Below, in pieces: positions 54,044 through 62,490 of a stretch of 64,000 bases of DNA. The translations under genes were made by a program, and so were the position numbers. Location of the stretch: positions 1 to 64,000 of the forward strand of contig NZ_FAOZ01000028.1 of assembly GCF_001536285.1 (NCBI RefSeq), read 5' to 3'. The DNA comes from Parafrankia irregularis (GTDB lineage Bacteria > Actinomycetota > Actinomycetes > Frankiales > Frankiaceae). A model generated the notes under the pieces. It saw nothing but the letters and a program-made list of their open reading frames with translations, was not told where the DNA came from and made no database searches. The stretch's first letter is position 1. Every line of letters begins with the position of its first letter.

Positions 54044-56380
54044 TCAGAACACCCGCTGCGGGGTCGACCAGACGGCGTCGGCACCGGACCGGGTCAGCAG
54101 GTACAGCCGGTTCGAGACCCGAGCCAGCACCTCCAGGTTCCCGGAGTAGTTGCTCTGGATGAGGGCGACCGAGTCCACATGGCCCAGTGACGCGCCGAAG
54201 GGCCGCGGCCCGCTCCAGATCGGTGTCGCCCGGTTGTTGTCCCGGAAGAAGTGGATCAGCCCGGTTCCGGCGGCGGGCACCACCACCTCGAAGTTGCGGG
54301 CGCCCGGGTAGAGGCTCTGGATCAGCACCGGGTTGCCGGAGACCCCCTCGGCGAAGACGCCGTTCGTCCGCCAGACGGCGGACGAGTCACGGGTGAGGTG
54401 CACCAGCCGGGTGCCGACCAGCGCGACGGCCTCCAGCAGGCCGGCGCCGCCGCCGAGCGTCCCGTGGATCAGGCTGACCGCGTCGACCCGGCCGAGGTTC
54501 GCGGCGAACAGCTTCGGCGCGCTCCAGGGGTAGCCCGCGACGTCGTGGTTACGCCACATGTGGATGATGCCGACGTCCGCCGCGGGTGCGAGCAGCTCGA
54601 AGTTGCCCCGGCCGCCCAGCCGGCTCTGGACCATCGACGGCACGCCGCCGACGTTCTGGGTGAGCTGGACGGGTGGGCGCCACTGGAACGCGCCGGTGCT
54701 GTCCCGCCAGAGGAAGAACAGGCGGCTGCCGACGCGGACGACGGTCTCCAGCGGCCCGGGGGTGGCCAGGGTGCTCTGCAGCATGGTGACGGCGTCGACC
54801 CGGCCGAGCGCCTGGGCGGTCTGCCAGGGGTCCCGCCAGGGGGTGTCGCGGGCGTCGTTCTCCCGCCAGACGTGGGTGAGCCCGGAGAACGCCGAGGGCA
54901 CCACGACGTCGAAGTTGCCCCGCACGCCGAGCCCGCGGGACTGGATGAGCACCGGGTTGCCGCTGACGCCGTGGCCCCAGCCGATGTGGGCGGGGGTGTA
55001 CCGGCAGAGGGCGAACGTGTTGGCCCGCATCAGGCAGTCGACGGGCGCGGGGGCGCAGGCGTCGCAGTTGCCGTTGGGGACGCCGTACCGGCCCCAGCTT
55101 CCGCCGCAGTCGCAGCCAGCGCCGGCGTACTCGTCGGGTGCGCCGAAGATGTGCCCGGTCTCGTGCGCGAAGACCCGGTCGATGTTGTCGGGGCCCCAGC
55201 CGTCGGCGTCGGCGGCGAGCACGAGGCGTGGCCCGCCGATCGACGCGTAGGCGAAATGGCCCAGCGGGTACTTCGTGACAAAGGCGCAGTACGCCCATTT
55301 CGTGCCGAGACGCCCGCGTAGCCCCTCGACGTAGTCGTAGACACCGTCGAAGGTCGGGGCGTAGCCGAGCCGGCTCATCGCCGGGTTGCGCCACACCGAC
55401 TCCAGGTCGCTGGCGCCCGGGTCGGCCGGGGTGGACAGCTGGACCAGCTGGATGTCGTAGCTGAAGGTGAGCTCGGCGGCCGGATTCTGCGTCGCGTACC
55501 AGGACAGCCCGTTCTGGACCTCGGCGACGATCTTCGTGCGTTCCGCGGCGGACATCCGCAGTGCGGCGGTCGGGCCCTCGACGAGGATCAGGCCGACCGC
55601 GACCGAGCCCTCCAGGTAGGAGCTGAGCCCGCTGGTGCCCGGTGCGCCGGCGGTGCTCTGGGCCGCGTCGGTGCCGTTCGCCGAGGGCGCGTTGAGCAGC
55701 GTCGGCATCAGGCGGGGGGTGACGGACGTCCCCGACCCGCGGGCCGGGGCGATGTCGGTGCAGGGGCGGGCCATGTCCCAGGGCGCGGCGTCGCGCGGGC
55801 GGGCCCGCTTGCGGCGGCGGTAGCCGTCGCTGGCGCGCAGGCGGAACGCCTCCACGCCGAGGGACTCCGTCCGGCTCAGGCCACCGGGAAGGGCGAGGGT
55901 GGACACGATCGTCCCGTCGCCCGGGGCCGGCTGGGCGGTGGTGGTGCCGGTGGTGCCGGGGGTGCCGTCCTGGGCCGCGGCGACCGTCGCGTCCTGTGAC
56001 GGGCCGGCATGCGGCCGGCCGAGGACCCTGACCCGGCCGTAGCGGTGCACCGTCCGCTCGCCGTGCTGAGCGCCCGCGTTGCCGCCGGCGCCGGCCGGCG
56101 TGGTCGAGCGGCGGGTCCTGGCTCCCCAGACGGGCATGTCGTCGAGGGACGAGTCGTCCAGCAGCCCATGGGCGACCCCGCCTGCGCCCGCCGCGTCCAA
56201 CTCCAGCGCGCCGGCCGCACCGGCCGCGCTGGTCAGGCCGGTCGGGTCCGGCGAGTCCTCCTGGTCGCCACCGGCCGCCGAATCCCGCGGGCCGAGCAGG
56301 CCGCGCCGGGTATCCGTCCCAGGATCTGGATCATCGACGGTGATGAGGATCCGTTCGTCGGCCGGTACGTCCCCCGCCAT
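54044..56380 (-). CDS. HEXXH metalloprotease with C-terminal lectin-like repeats
   Basis: Protein of 778 residues without signal peptide or membrane helix. Residues 1-250 are a Gly/Ala/Thr-rich region including RRRKRARPRD. A zinc protease domain (about 265-465) has HETGHIFGAPDEY (H406, E407, H410, and a following D) and a Cys-rich loop GCDCGGSWGRYG, then NCDACAPAPVDC. Three repeats of ~90 residues end the protein (about 470-778), each with GNPVLIQSR, NFDVVVP, HVWRE/HFFRDN and LGRVDAV motifs. They resemble PLL-type sugar-binding beta-propellers. It may act outside after non-classical export; this is an inference. A small gene precedes it on the same strand. Confidence 0.8.
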   Translation of the reverse strand: MAGDVPADERILITVDDPDPGTDTRRGLLGPRDSAAGGDQEDSPDPTGLTSAAGAAGALELDAAGAGGVAHGLLDDSSLDDMPVWGARTRRSTTPAGAGGNAGAQHGERTVHRYGRVRVLGRPHAGPSQDATVAAAQDGTPGTTGTTTAQPAPGDGTIVSTLALPGGLSRTESLGVEAFRLRASDGYRRRKRARPRDAAPWDMARPCTDIAPARGSGTSVTPRLMPTLLNAPSANGTDAAQSTAGAPGTSGLSSYLEGSVAVGLILVEGPTAALRMSAAERTKIVAEVQNGLSWYATQNPAAELTFSYDIQLVQLSTPADPGASDLESVWRNPAMSRLGYAPTFDGVYDYVEGLRGRLGTKWAYCAFVTKYPLGHFAYASIGGPRLVLAADADGWGPDNIDRVFAHETGHIFGAPDEYAGAGCDCGGSWGRYGVPNGNCDACAPAPVDCLMRANTFALCRYTPAHIGWGHGVSGNPVLIQSRGLGVRGNFDVVVPSAFSGLTHVWRENDARDTPWRDPWQTAQALGRVDAVTMLQSTLATPGPLETVVRVGSRLFFLWRDSTGAFQWRPPVQLTQNVGGVPSMVQSRLGGRGNFELLAPAADVGIIHMWRNHDVAGYPWSAPKLFAANLGRVDAVSLIHGTLGGGAGLLEAVALVGTRLVHLTRDSSAVWRTNGVFAEGVSGNPVLIQSLYPGARNFEVVVPAAGTGLIHFFRDNNRATPIWSGPRPFGASLGHVDSVALIQSNYSGNLEVLARVSNRLYLLTRSGADAVWSTPQRVF

Positions 56381-56505
56381 GGGAAATCAGGTGTCCTCTC
56401 GTAGGGAATGCTTTGCGAGGTTGTATCGCGTTGAGTCGACGTTGTTGTCGGATTTCCGGTTTTCTGGCAGCAACCGACCCGGCGGTGGTCCGGGCTGCCC
56501 CGGGT

Positions 56506-56727
56506 TCACTGCTGCAGGCGCGGACCCGGGTTGAAGGTCGGCGGGGCCGGCGCAACCGGGGCGCCCTGCTGCCACGAGCTGCCGACGGCCAGCCGGTCCG
56601 GTGCGGCCATGGCGTCTGCGACCTTTCCCATCAGCGCCTCGACCAGGCGCACAGCCTGCGCCGTCGCCAGGTTCAGAACAATCTCCGAATCCCCGGCGAT
56701 CTGGAAGCGCACCGATACGTCAGCCAT
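56506..56727 (-). CDS. Small hypothetical protein upstream of the metalloprotease
   Basis: Protein of 73 residues: a beta-like start (ADVSVRFQIAGDSEIVLNL), a helix (ATAQAVRLVEALMGKVADAM) and a Pro-rich end. No signal peptide. A ribosome site, GGAGC after AAGGG, precedes ATG 56727. It is followed after 125 bases by the metalloprotease gene in the same direction, suggesting one transcript. It could be a chaperone, loader or inhibitor; nothing in the sequence decides this. Confidence 0.6.
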   Translation of the reverse strand: MADVSVRFQIAGDSEIVLNLATAQAVRLVEALMGKVADAMAAPDRLAVGSSWQQGAPVAPAPPTFNPGPRLQQ

Positions 56728-56874
56728 GCTCCAACCCTTCTTTCCGGCGTGGTAACCCCGTGCGGACGTCCTACGCCAGGGGTGACGTTACGGGTCAGGC
56801 ATGGACGAACTGACGGCGCCCGGTCAGTTGACGGCGGATGGTCACCGGTCGACACCCCCGAGCGGTCGTCCGGG

Positions 56875-56890
56875 TAAGGTCGCGGGGATG
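56875..56890 (+). promoter_or_regulatory. Leaderless-type promoter at the Nif3-like gene
   Basis: TAAGGT (56875-56880), seven bases, then ATG 56888. Same geometry as murE, sepF and lspA. No ribosome site upstream of the ATG is convincing. Confidence 0.55.
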
Positions 56891-57982
56891 ACCACCGTTG
56901 CTGCGACGGTCCGTGACTGCGTCTGGGCGCTCGAATCGTGCTATCCACCGGCCTGGGCCGAGGCATGGGACGCGGTCGGGCTGGCGGTCGGCGACCTGGA
57001 TGCCCCGGTCCACGACGTGCTGTTCGCGGTGGACCCCACGCCCGAGGTCGCCGCCGAGGCGGCCGCCAGGGCCCAGCTGCTGGTGACCCACCATCCGCTC
57101 TTCCTGCGCGGCGCCCACAGCGTCGCCGAGTCGACGCCCGGCGGCCGGGTCGTGGCGACGCTGGTCCGGGCCGGGGTGGCGCTGTTCACCGCGCACACGA
57201 ACGCCGACGTCGCGGACCCGGGCGTCAGTGACGCCCTGGCGGCGGCGATCGGCCTGCGCGACGTCGGGCCGCTGGTGCCCAACGGGTCGCGCGCCGAGGG
57301 TGGGCGCGTGCGCACGCGGACCGATGCCGGCACCGAGTGCCGCGGGCTCGGGCGGGTCGGTGTCCTGCCGGCAGCCGAGCCGCTCGCGCAGTTCTGCCAG
57401 CGGGTCGCGCAGGCGCTGCCGGTGACCGCCGGTGGGGTGCGGGCGACCGGCGCTCCCGACCGGGCCGTGCGCCGGATCGCCGTGTGCGGCGGCGCGGGTG
57501 GCGAGCTCGCCGCGGCGGCCGCGGCGGCCGGGGCGGACGTGCTGGTGACCGCGGACGGCCGCCATCACCACACCCTCGACGCGGTCGGGGCGCATCCCCT
57601 GGTCATCGTCGACGTCGCGCACTGGGCCAGCGAATGGCCGTGGCTCGCCGGTGCCGCCGACCGGCTGCGTGCCGGGCTGGCCGCGCGGGGACGTACCGTG
57701 AACACGGCGGTGTCCACACTTGTCACGGATCCGTGGCGGCTGCAGGTGTCGGCGACACCCCGGCCGGACCAGCCGGCCCAGCCGGACCAGCCGGCCCAGC
57801 CGGAACGGCCGGCCCAGCCGGAACGGCCGGCCCAGCCGGAACGGCCCGAGCAGCCGGAACGGCCCGAGCAGCGTGACCAGCAGGACCAGCCAGAACAGCC
57901 CGACCACGCAGATCATCTGCCCGCTCCGGTCCACGCGCCGGGTGCGCGTCCGGAAGAAGGGTTCCAGGCGAGGAGCTCATGA
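56888..57982 (+). CDS. Nif3-like dinuclear metal centre protein
   Basis: Protein of 364 residues. Metal ligands of the Nif3/YbgI (DUF34) family are visible in LVTHHPLFLRG, AHTNADVADPG and, near the C-terminus, VDVAHWASEWPW. The C-terminal ~65 residues are QPDQPAQPERP-type repeats. The family is often called GTP cyclohydrolase I type 2, but the activity is doubtful. It forms an operon with the zinc-ribbon gene (ATGA overlap). ATG 56888 follows a leaderless -10. Confidence 0.9.
   Translation: MTTVAATVRDCVWALESCYPPAWAEAWDAVGLAVGDLDAPVHDVLFAVDPTPEVAAEAAARAQLLVTHHPLFLRGAHSVAESTPGGRVVATLVRAGVALFTAHTNADVADPGVSDALAAAIGLRDVGPLVPNGSRAEGGRVRTRTDAGTECRGLGRVGVLPAAEPLAQFCQRVAQALPVTAGGVRATGAPDRAVRRIAVCGGAGGELAAAAAAAGADVLVTADGRHHHTLDAVGAHPLVIVDVAHWASEWPWLAGAADRLRAGLAARGRTVNTAVSTLVTDPWRLQVSATPRPDQPAQPDQPAQPERPAQPERPAQPERPEQPERPEQRDQQDQPEQPDHADHLPAPVHAPGARPEEGFQARSS
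57767..57905 (+). repeat. Tandem 15-base repeats in the Nif3-like gene
   Basis: Repeats of CCGGAACGGCCGGCCCAG-like and CCGGACCAGCCGGCC-like units encode alternating QPDQPA and QPERPA. The unit is a multiple of three, so copy changes only alter the tail length. Confidence 0.75.
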
Positions 57983-58722
57983 AGGCCGACCCAGCAACGC
58001 AGCTTCGCCTCCTCGACCTCCAGGCGCTGGACACCGCGCTTGACCGGCTCGCCGCCCGGCGCCGCGCCCTGCCGGAGCTCGCGACCATCGCCGAGCGGTC
58101 GGCGGCGTTGGACAGCGCCGACGCGGACATCGTCCGGGTACAGACGGAGATCGCGGACATCGGGCGCGCCCAGCGGAAGCTGGAGACCGAGATCGAGCTC
58201 GTCCGCACCCGCGCCGACCGCAACCGCACCCGGGTCGACTCCGGCCAGGTCGGCAACCCGCGGGAGCTGGAGAACCTGCAGGCGGAGCTGGCCTCGCTGG
58301 CCCGCCGCCAGGGCGTGCTCGAGGACGAGGCGCTCGAGCGCATGGAGGCGGTCGAGGCACTCGAGGTGAAGCTGACCGACCAGATCGGCGGGCGAGAGCG
58401 CCTCGCGGATGAGCGGCAGGCCGCCGAGGTGCGCCGCGACGAGCAGTTCGGTGAGATCGACACCGAGGCGGCGAAGCGGCGCGGTGAGCGCGACGCGCTC
58501 GCGCCGTCGCTGCCGGGCCCGCTGATCACTCTGTACGAGCGCATCCGCTCGTCGTCCGGGGGCGTCGGCGCGGCCGCGCTGGTGCGGCGGCGCTGCGAGG
58601 GGTGCCACCTGGAGCTGTCCGGCGGGGACCTGCGCGCGGTCGCCGCGGCCCCGGCCGACGAGGTGGTGCGCTGTGAGGAATGCCGCCGCATTCTGGTCCG
58701 AACGGCCGAATCGGGCCTCTAG
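57979..58722 (+). CDS. Zinc-ribbon coiled-coil protein (CdsZ/CT398-like)
   Basis: Protein of 247 residues. A long hairpin of coiled coil (about 1-195) is followed by a C4 zinc ribbon with Cys206, Cys209, Cys232 and Cys235 (RRCEGCHLEL, VRCEECRRIL). Related proteins bind flagellar or secretion ATPase factors in some bacteria, but in actinobacteria the role is unknown. It is usually located between a Nif3-like gene and an RNase H gene, as here. Confidence 0.9.
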   Translation: MKADPATQLRLLDLQALDTALDRLAARRRALPELATIAERSAALDSADADIVRVQTEIADIGRAQRKLETEIELVRTRADRNRTRVDSGQVGNPRELENLQAELASLARRQGVLEDEALERMEAVEALEVKLTDQIGGRERLADERQAAEVRRDEQFGEIDTEAAKRRGERDALAPSLPGPLITLYERIRSSSGGVGAAALVRRRCEGCHLELSGGDLRAVAAAPADEVVRCEECRRILVRTAESGL

Positions 58723-58838
58723 GGCCGGATTCGTCCCCCGTCCGCTGTTCACGGCGTCGCACGGCCGGTAGAGTCTCCCCTCCCCCGTGGGGGCGGCCAC
58801 CTCCTCCGCGGATCCGGACGAGCGAGGGGAGTGACGGC

Positions 58839-59975
58839 ATGAGCGCTTCGCGCAGGCTGGTCATCGAGGCCGACGGAGGTTCCCGGGGCAATCCCGGGCC
58901 TGCCGGGTACGGCGCCCTCGTCCGGGACCCGGCGACCGGTGAGGTGCTCGCGGAGCGGGCCGCCGCGATCGGGACGGCCACCAACAACGTCGCCGAGTAC
59001 GAGGGCCTGCTCGCGGGGCTGCGGGCCGCCGCCGACGTCGCCCCCGACGCCGACCTCGAGGTCCGGATGGACTCCAAGCTCGTCGTCGAGCAGATGAGCG
59101 GGCGCTGGAAGATCAAGCACCCGTCGATGCGCCCGCTCGCCACCGAGGCCTCGGGGCTCGTCTCGCGGTTCCCGAGCGTCCGGTTCGTCTGGGTGCCCCG
59201 GGCCCGTAACGCCGACGCCGACCGGCTGGCCAACGAGGCGATGGACGCGGCTGCCGCGGGCCGCACCTGGGAACCCACGATCCCGCAGTCGCCGGATCCG
59301 CTGCCGCACCAGGCGCCGACCACCAACCGCCTGTCCGGGTGGATGGCCCCGCCCGCGCCGCCGACCGTCACGGTCCTGCTCCGGCACGGCCAGACACCGC
59401 TGTCGGTGGAGAAGCGGTTCAGCGGCACGGTGGAGGCCTCGCTCACCGACACCGGGCTCCTGCAGGCCGCGGCGGCGGCCGACCGGCTGGGTGCCGAACC
59501 GTTCGACGCCGTCATCTGCTCGCCGCTCAAGCGGGCGCGCCAGACCGCCGACGCGCTCGCGCGCGACTACGTGATCGACGAGGACCTTCGCGAGACCGAC
59601 TTCGGTGCCTGGGAGGGGCTGACGTTCGCCGAGGTCCGGGAACGTTTCCCGAACGAGCTGAACGCCTGGCTGGCAGATCCGGCGGTACCGCCGCCGGGTG
59701 GGGAGAGCCTGCTGGGCACTGTCGCACGGGTCGCCGCGGCCCGGGACCGGATCATGGCGGAGTACGCCGGCGGCCGCGTCCTTGTGGTCTCACACGTGAC
59801 CCCGATCAAGGGGCTCACCCAGCTGGCGCTCGCCGCCGAACCGACCGTGCTCTACCGCCTGCACCTCGATCTGGTGTCGATCACCACGATCGACTGGTAT
59901 TCCGACGGGCCCGCCGTGCTGCGCGGCTTCAACGACACCCACCACGTGGCCCGTCTCGTCGTCGAAGGCGAGTAG
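58839..59975 (+). CDS. Bifunctional RNase HI / alpha-ribazole phosphatase-like protein
   Basis: Protein of 378 residues. The N-terminal RNase H domain (1-~140) has EADGGSRGNPGPAGYG, NNVAEYEGL, MDSKLVVEQMSG and NADADRLANEAMD, so all four acidic positions are seen. The C-terminal histidine phosphatase domain starts LLRHGQTPLSVEKRFSG and ends with SHVTPIKGL. This is the fusion known from mycobacteria (Rv2228c), where RNase HI and CobC-like phosphatase activities were shown. ATG 58839 follows GAGGGGA; a -10-like TAGAGT is at 58769. Confidence 0.95.
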   Translation: MSASRRLVIEADGGSRGNPGPAGYGALVRDPATGEVLAERAAAIGTATNNVAEYEGLLAGLRAAADVAPDADLEVRMDSKLVVEQMSGRWKIKHPSMRPLATEASGLVSRFPSVRFVWVPRARNADADRLANEAMDAAAAGRTWEPTIPQSPDPLPHQAPTTNRLSGWMAPPAPPTVTVLLRHGQTPLSVEKRFSGTVEASLTDTGLLQAAAAADRLGAEPFDAVICSPLKRARQTADALARDYVIDEDLRETDFGAWEGLTFAEVRERFPNELNAWLADPAVPPPGGESLLGTVARVAAARDRIMAEYAGGRVLVVSHVTPIKGLTQLALAAEPTVLYRLHLDLVSITTIDWYSDGPAVLRGFNDTHHVARLVVEGE

Positions 59976-59987
59976 CGGCCTCGGGTG

Positions 59988-60022
59988 ACCGGCTCCCCGC
60001 GTGGGGAGCCGGTTGTTCTTTC
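59988..60022 (+). terminator. Rho-independent terminator after the RNase H gene
   Basis: ACCGGCTCCCC (59988-59998) and GGGGAGCCGGT (60003-60013) form an 11-base-pair stem with a GCGT loop, followed by TGTTCTTT. Confidence 0.9.
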
Positions 60023-60231
60023 GTAGCGCAAAGGTGGGTGTGTGCGGCGCCAGCGGACACACCCACCCGCACCAGTCGCGCAACAGCTGTGTCCCGCAGT
60101 GGCACACCCGGTGACGAGCCCTCCCGAGCGGACGCAGGATTCCGTGACATGTGCGGAGTGCGGGGTCCGTCGACGGCGCCACCTCGGAGGCGGTTGCCGT
60201 CCTCCGCTGTGCCACGCGGAGGACATCAACG

Positions 60232-61293
60232 ATGGATGCCAGTTCCCGGCGCCGGCTGCTGGCCGCCGGCGCCCTGCTCCCGCTCGACCTGCTCGCCGCC
60301 GGCGAGCGCCTCGGCGTGGGTGGATGGCTGGGCGCGGGTGGGCGGCTCGGTTCGGGCGACGGCGGCATGAGTCCGCCGTCGGATCTCCTCGGGCATCTGG
60401 ACGGCCGCGTCGCGCAGATCACCGCCGACTACGAGCGGTCCCCGATCAGCGCGACCGCCGCCCAGCTGCGTCGTCACCTGCCCGTTGTCCGGTCGCTGCT
60501 GCTGCGTGACTCCATCCCGCCGCTGACCCGGCTGCGGCTGCACCACGTGACCGGCCGGCTCGGCGCGCTCTGGGCCACCACCCGCCATGACCTCGGCGAC
60601 GTCGCCGGCGCCGCCGCCGCGTTCGACGAGTCCTACGCGCATGCCGCCCAGGCCGGCGACGCCACGCTGATGTGCTGGATCCGGCTGTGGCAGTCCTCCC
60701 TGGCCCGCAAGGCCGGGCGGCTGGCGGACGCGGCCGAGCTCGCCGCCGCCGGGGCCGCGCTCGTCGGCAGCGGCACGCCGGCGGCGGCGCGGGCGGCCGC
60801 CATCGAGGCCCGCGCCCACGGCGCCCTCGGTGACCGCTGGGCCGTGCACCAGGCGATCGGCCGGGCCTGGCACATAGCCGGTGCACTCAGCGAGGAGCAG
60901 CACGGCGAGCCGGGTTTCTCGATCGACACGCTGCATGTGCTGACACTGTCCGAGCTGTCCGCCGCCGCCTACGTCGAGCTGGGCATGCCGGGCGCGGCGA
61001 GCGTCTACACCGACGCGGCGATCCACCACCTGGACGCGGCCGGTGCCACCGGCCTGCGCTCGATGGTCCGCATTGCCGCCGCCACCGCCGCGGCCAAACG
61101 ACGCGACCTGGACCAGGCAGTCGAGCTCGTCGACCAGGCCCTCACGATCTCCGGCGACCGGCCGAGCACCGTCATCGCCGGGCGGTCACGAAGGTTCGTC
61201 TCGGAGGCCCGCGGCTACGTCGGCTGGCACGCCGATCTCGACGACCTCGACGATCGCGTCCGCGCCTGGAAGGCCCCGCGACTGGCCCCCTGA
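60232..61293 (+). CDS. TPR-like protein with twin-arginine start
   Basis: Protein of 353 residues. It begins MDASSRRRLLAAGALLPLD, which resembles a short twin-arginine signal or the junction after a missing N-terminal domain. The rest is Ala-rich helical repeats (about 85-350, including DLGDVAGAAAAFDESYAHAAQAGD) resembling the TPR half of actinobacterial XRE-type regulators such as NsdA. There is no helix-turn-helix. ATG 60232 follows GGAGG. The function is unknown; a protein-binding or secreted role is possible. Upstream 60023-60231 shows nothing clear. Confidence 0.65.
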   Translation: MDASSRRRLLAAGALLPLDLLAAGERLGVGGWLGAGGRLGSGDGGMSPPSDLLGHLDGRVAQITADYERSPISATAAQLRRHLPVVRSLLLRDSIPPLTRLRLHHVTGRLGALWATTRHDLGDVAGAAAAFDESYAHAAQAGDATLMCWIRLWQSSLARKAGRLADAAELAAAGAALVGSGTPAAARAAAIEARAHGALGDRWAVHQAIGRAWHIAGALSEEQHGEPGFSIDTLHVLTLSELSAAAYVELGMPGAASVYTDAAIHHLDAAGATGLRSMVRIAAATAAAKRRDLDQAVELVDQALTISGDRPSTVIAGRSRRFVSEARGYVGWHADLDDLDDRVRAWKAPRLAP

Positions 61294-61297
61294 CCGC

Positions 61298-61317
61298 GCC
61301 GCGCGCTGACGCGCGGC
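61298..61317. terminator. GC hairpin between convergent genes
   Basis: GCCGCGCG (61298-61305), loop CTGA, CGCGCGGC (61310-61317). It lies between the TPR-like gene and the convergent sigma-partner gene. It has no T-run, so termination is only suggested. Confidence 0.4.
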
Positions 61318-61380
61318 CGCCTGACCGGTTTCTCGCCCGTTCCGACGTCGGCCTGAGCGGATCCGTCTGTCTGGGGCGGC

Positions 61381-62490
61381 CTACTGGTCGGCTGTGGGCG
61401 TCCGGAGGGCGGTGGGTGTGCCCGTTTCCCTCGTCGGAGCGGACGTCAGGGGCGAGGGACGGAGGGGATTGGTGTTCTCCGGCCCGTTGCACGCCGGGTA
61501 CTGGGCGCACATGGTGACCGTGGCCTGGGCGACGAGGGTCCCGGCGGAGTCGTAGGCGTACAAGGTCAGCGGCATCTGGTTCACCGCGTGGTACTGGGCG
61601 ACATCCGGGGTCGTGACCTGGATGTGGGTGATGAACGCGCCGGTCGAGGGCTCGAAGGGGACGATCACGGCGTCCCCGGTCGGGAGCGCTGCGACGAGCA
61701 GGGCGACCTCCGGGGCAACCTGCCCGACGGCCCACCGTCGCGCGTTCCACTCGCCCAGCCTGCCGGACCCGTCCTCACCGGAACTGAACACCTCGACGGT
61801 GCTCGCCGGCGGCCTGGTCAGGTCGTGCCGGCCAGCCGGCCACAGAAAAGGTCCGTTCAGGTCGGCGAAGTCGGATTCGGTGCCAGTCGCCGCGTCGGTG
61901 TAGGCCCGACACATCCCGGCACCACCGGCATCCGCGATCAGGACCTGCAGGCCCCGCCGGCTGGCGACGGCGATCATCTGGCGCGCCGCGTTCGGTGGCA
62001 GCTGAGCTTCACCCGGCGTGTGGCAGCGGGCGTCGACGAAGCCCCGCTGGGCGGTGGTGAGAGTCAGCAACTGCGGGGTGTCCACGTAGTGCAGCTGGAT
62101 CGGCGGCCTGCCCGCGGCGGCCGGTACCTCGGTGGGGTTGGTGGTCGGCGGGGCGGGGCGGACCGGCGGTGGGCTGAGGGCTGGCGGCGGGCTGAGGGCT
62201 GGCGGCGAGGTGCGAACCACGCCGGGAGACCCGTCCGCGGGCCGGATCGTCGTCCGGCCCTCCGGTTGGCCACCGGTGAGGACACCCACCCCGACCAGGA
62301 CGGCCGCGAGGACCGCGGCGCCGGCTGGGACGGCGACGGTGAGGCGACGGCGCCGCCGTCGGGCGGCAGGCCCCGCGGCCACCGCGGCCGGCACCAGCCC
62401 GGCGGGCAGGCGGACATCCAGTTGGTCGGCCGCTGTGTGCAGCCAGCCGGCGACCGCGTCGTCGGAGCTGGGCGGTGCGGTCTCGTTCAT
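61381..62490 (-). CDS. Membrane-anchored sigma-factor partner (putative anti-sigma)
   Basis: Protein of 369 residues. A cytoplasmic part (~1-50) with DDAVAGWLHTAADQLDVRL precedes a basic stretch, one membrane helix (LTVAVPAGAAVLAAVLVGVGVLTG), a Pro-rich linker with repeated ALSPPP and an extracytoplasmic domain (about 130-340, with MCRAYTDAATGTES and CAQYPACNG). Its ATG overlaps the sigma gene stop (ATGA). The layout is that of SigE-family partner proteins. No ZAS zinc motif is visible, so anti-sigma function is inferred from position. GGAGGAG precedes the start. Confidence 0.75.
   Translation of the reverse strand: MNETAPPSSDDAVAGWLHTAADQLDVRLPAGLVPAAVAAGPAARRRRRRLTVAVPAGAAVLAAVLVGVGVLTGGQPEGRTTIRPADGSPGVVRTSPPALSPPPALSPPPVRPAPPTTNPTEVPAAAGRPPIQLHYVDTPQLLTLTTAQRGFVDARCHTPGEAQLPPNAARQMIAVASRRGLQVLIADAGGAGMCRAYTDAATGTESDFADLNGPFLWPAGRHDLTRPPASTVEVFSSGEDGSGRLGEWNARRWAVGQVAPEVALLVAALPTGDAVIVPFEPSTGAFITHIQVTTPDVAQYHAVNQMPLTLYAYDSAGTLVAQATVTMCAQYPACNGPENTNPLRPSPLTSAPTRETGTPTALRTPTADQ

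Noticed and set aside
60042-60509. Frame with CAECG...C as a small zinc-finger gene before the TPR-like gene
   Set aside because: The Cys pattern is incomplete and the rest is Arg/Pro-rich; the other frame with a good ribosome site and helical repeats is preferred.
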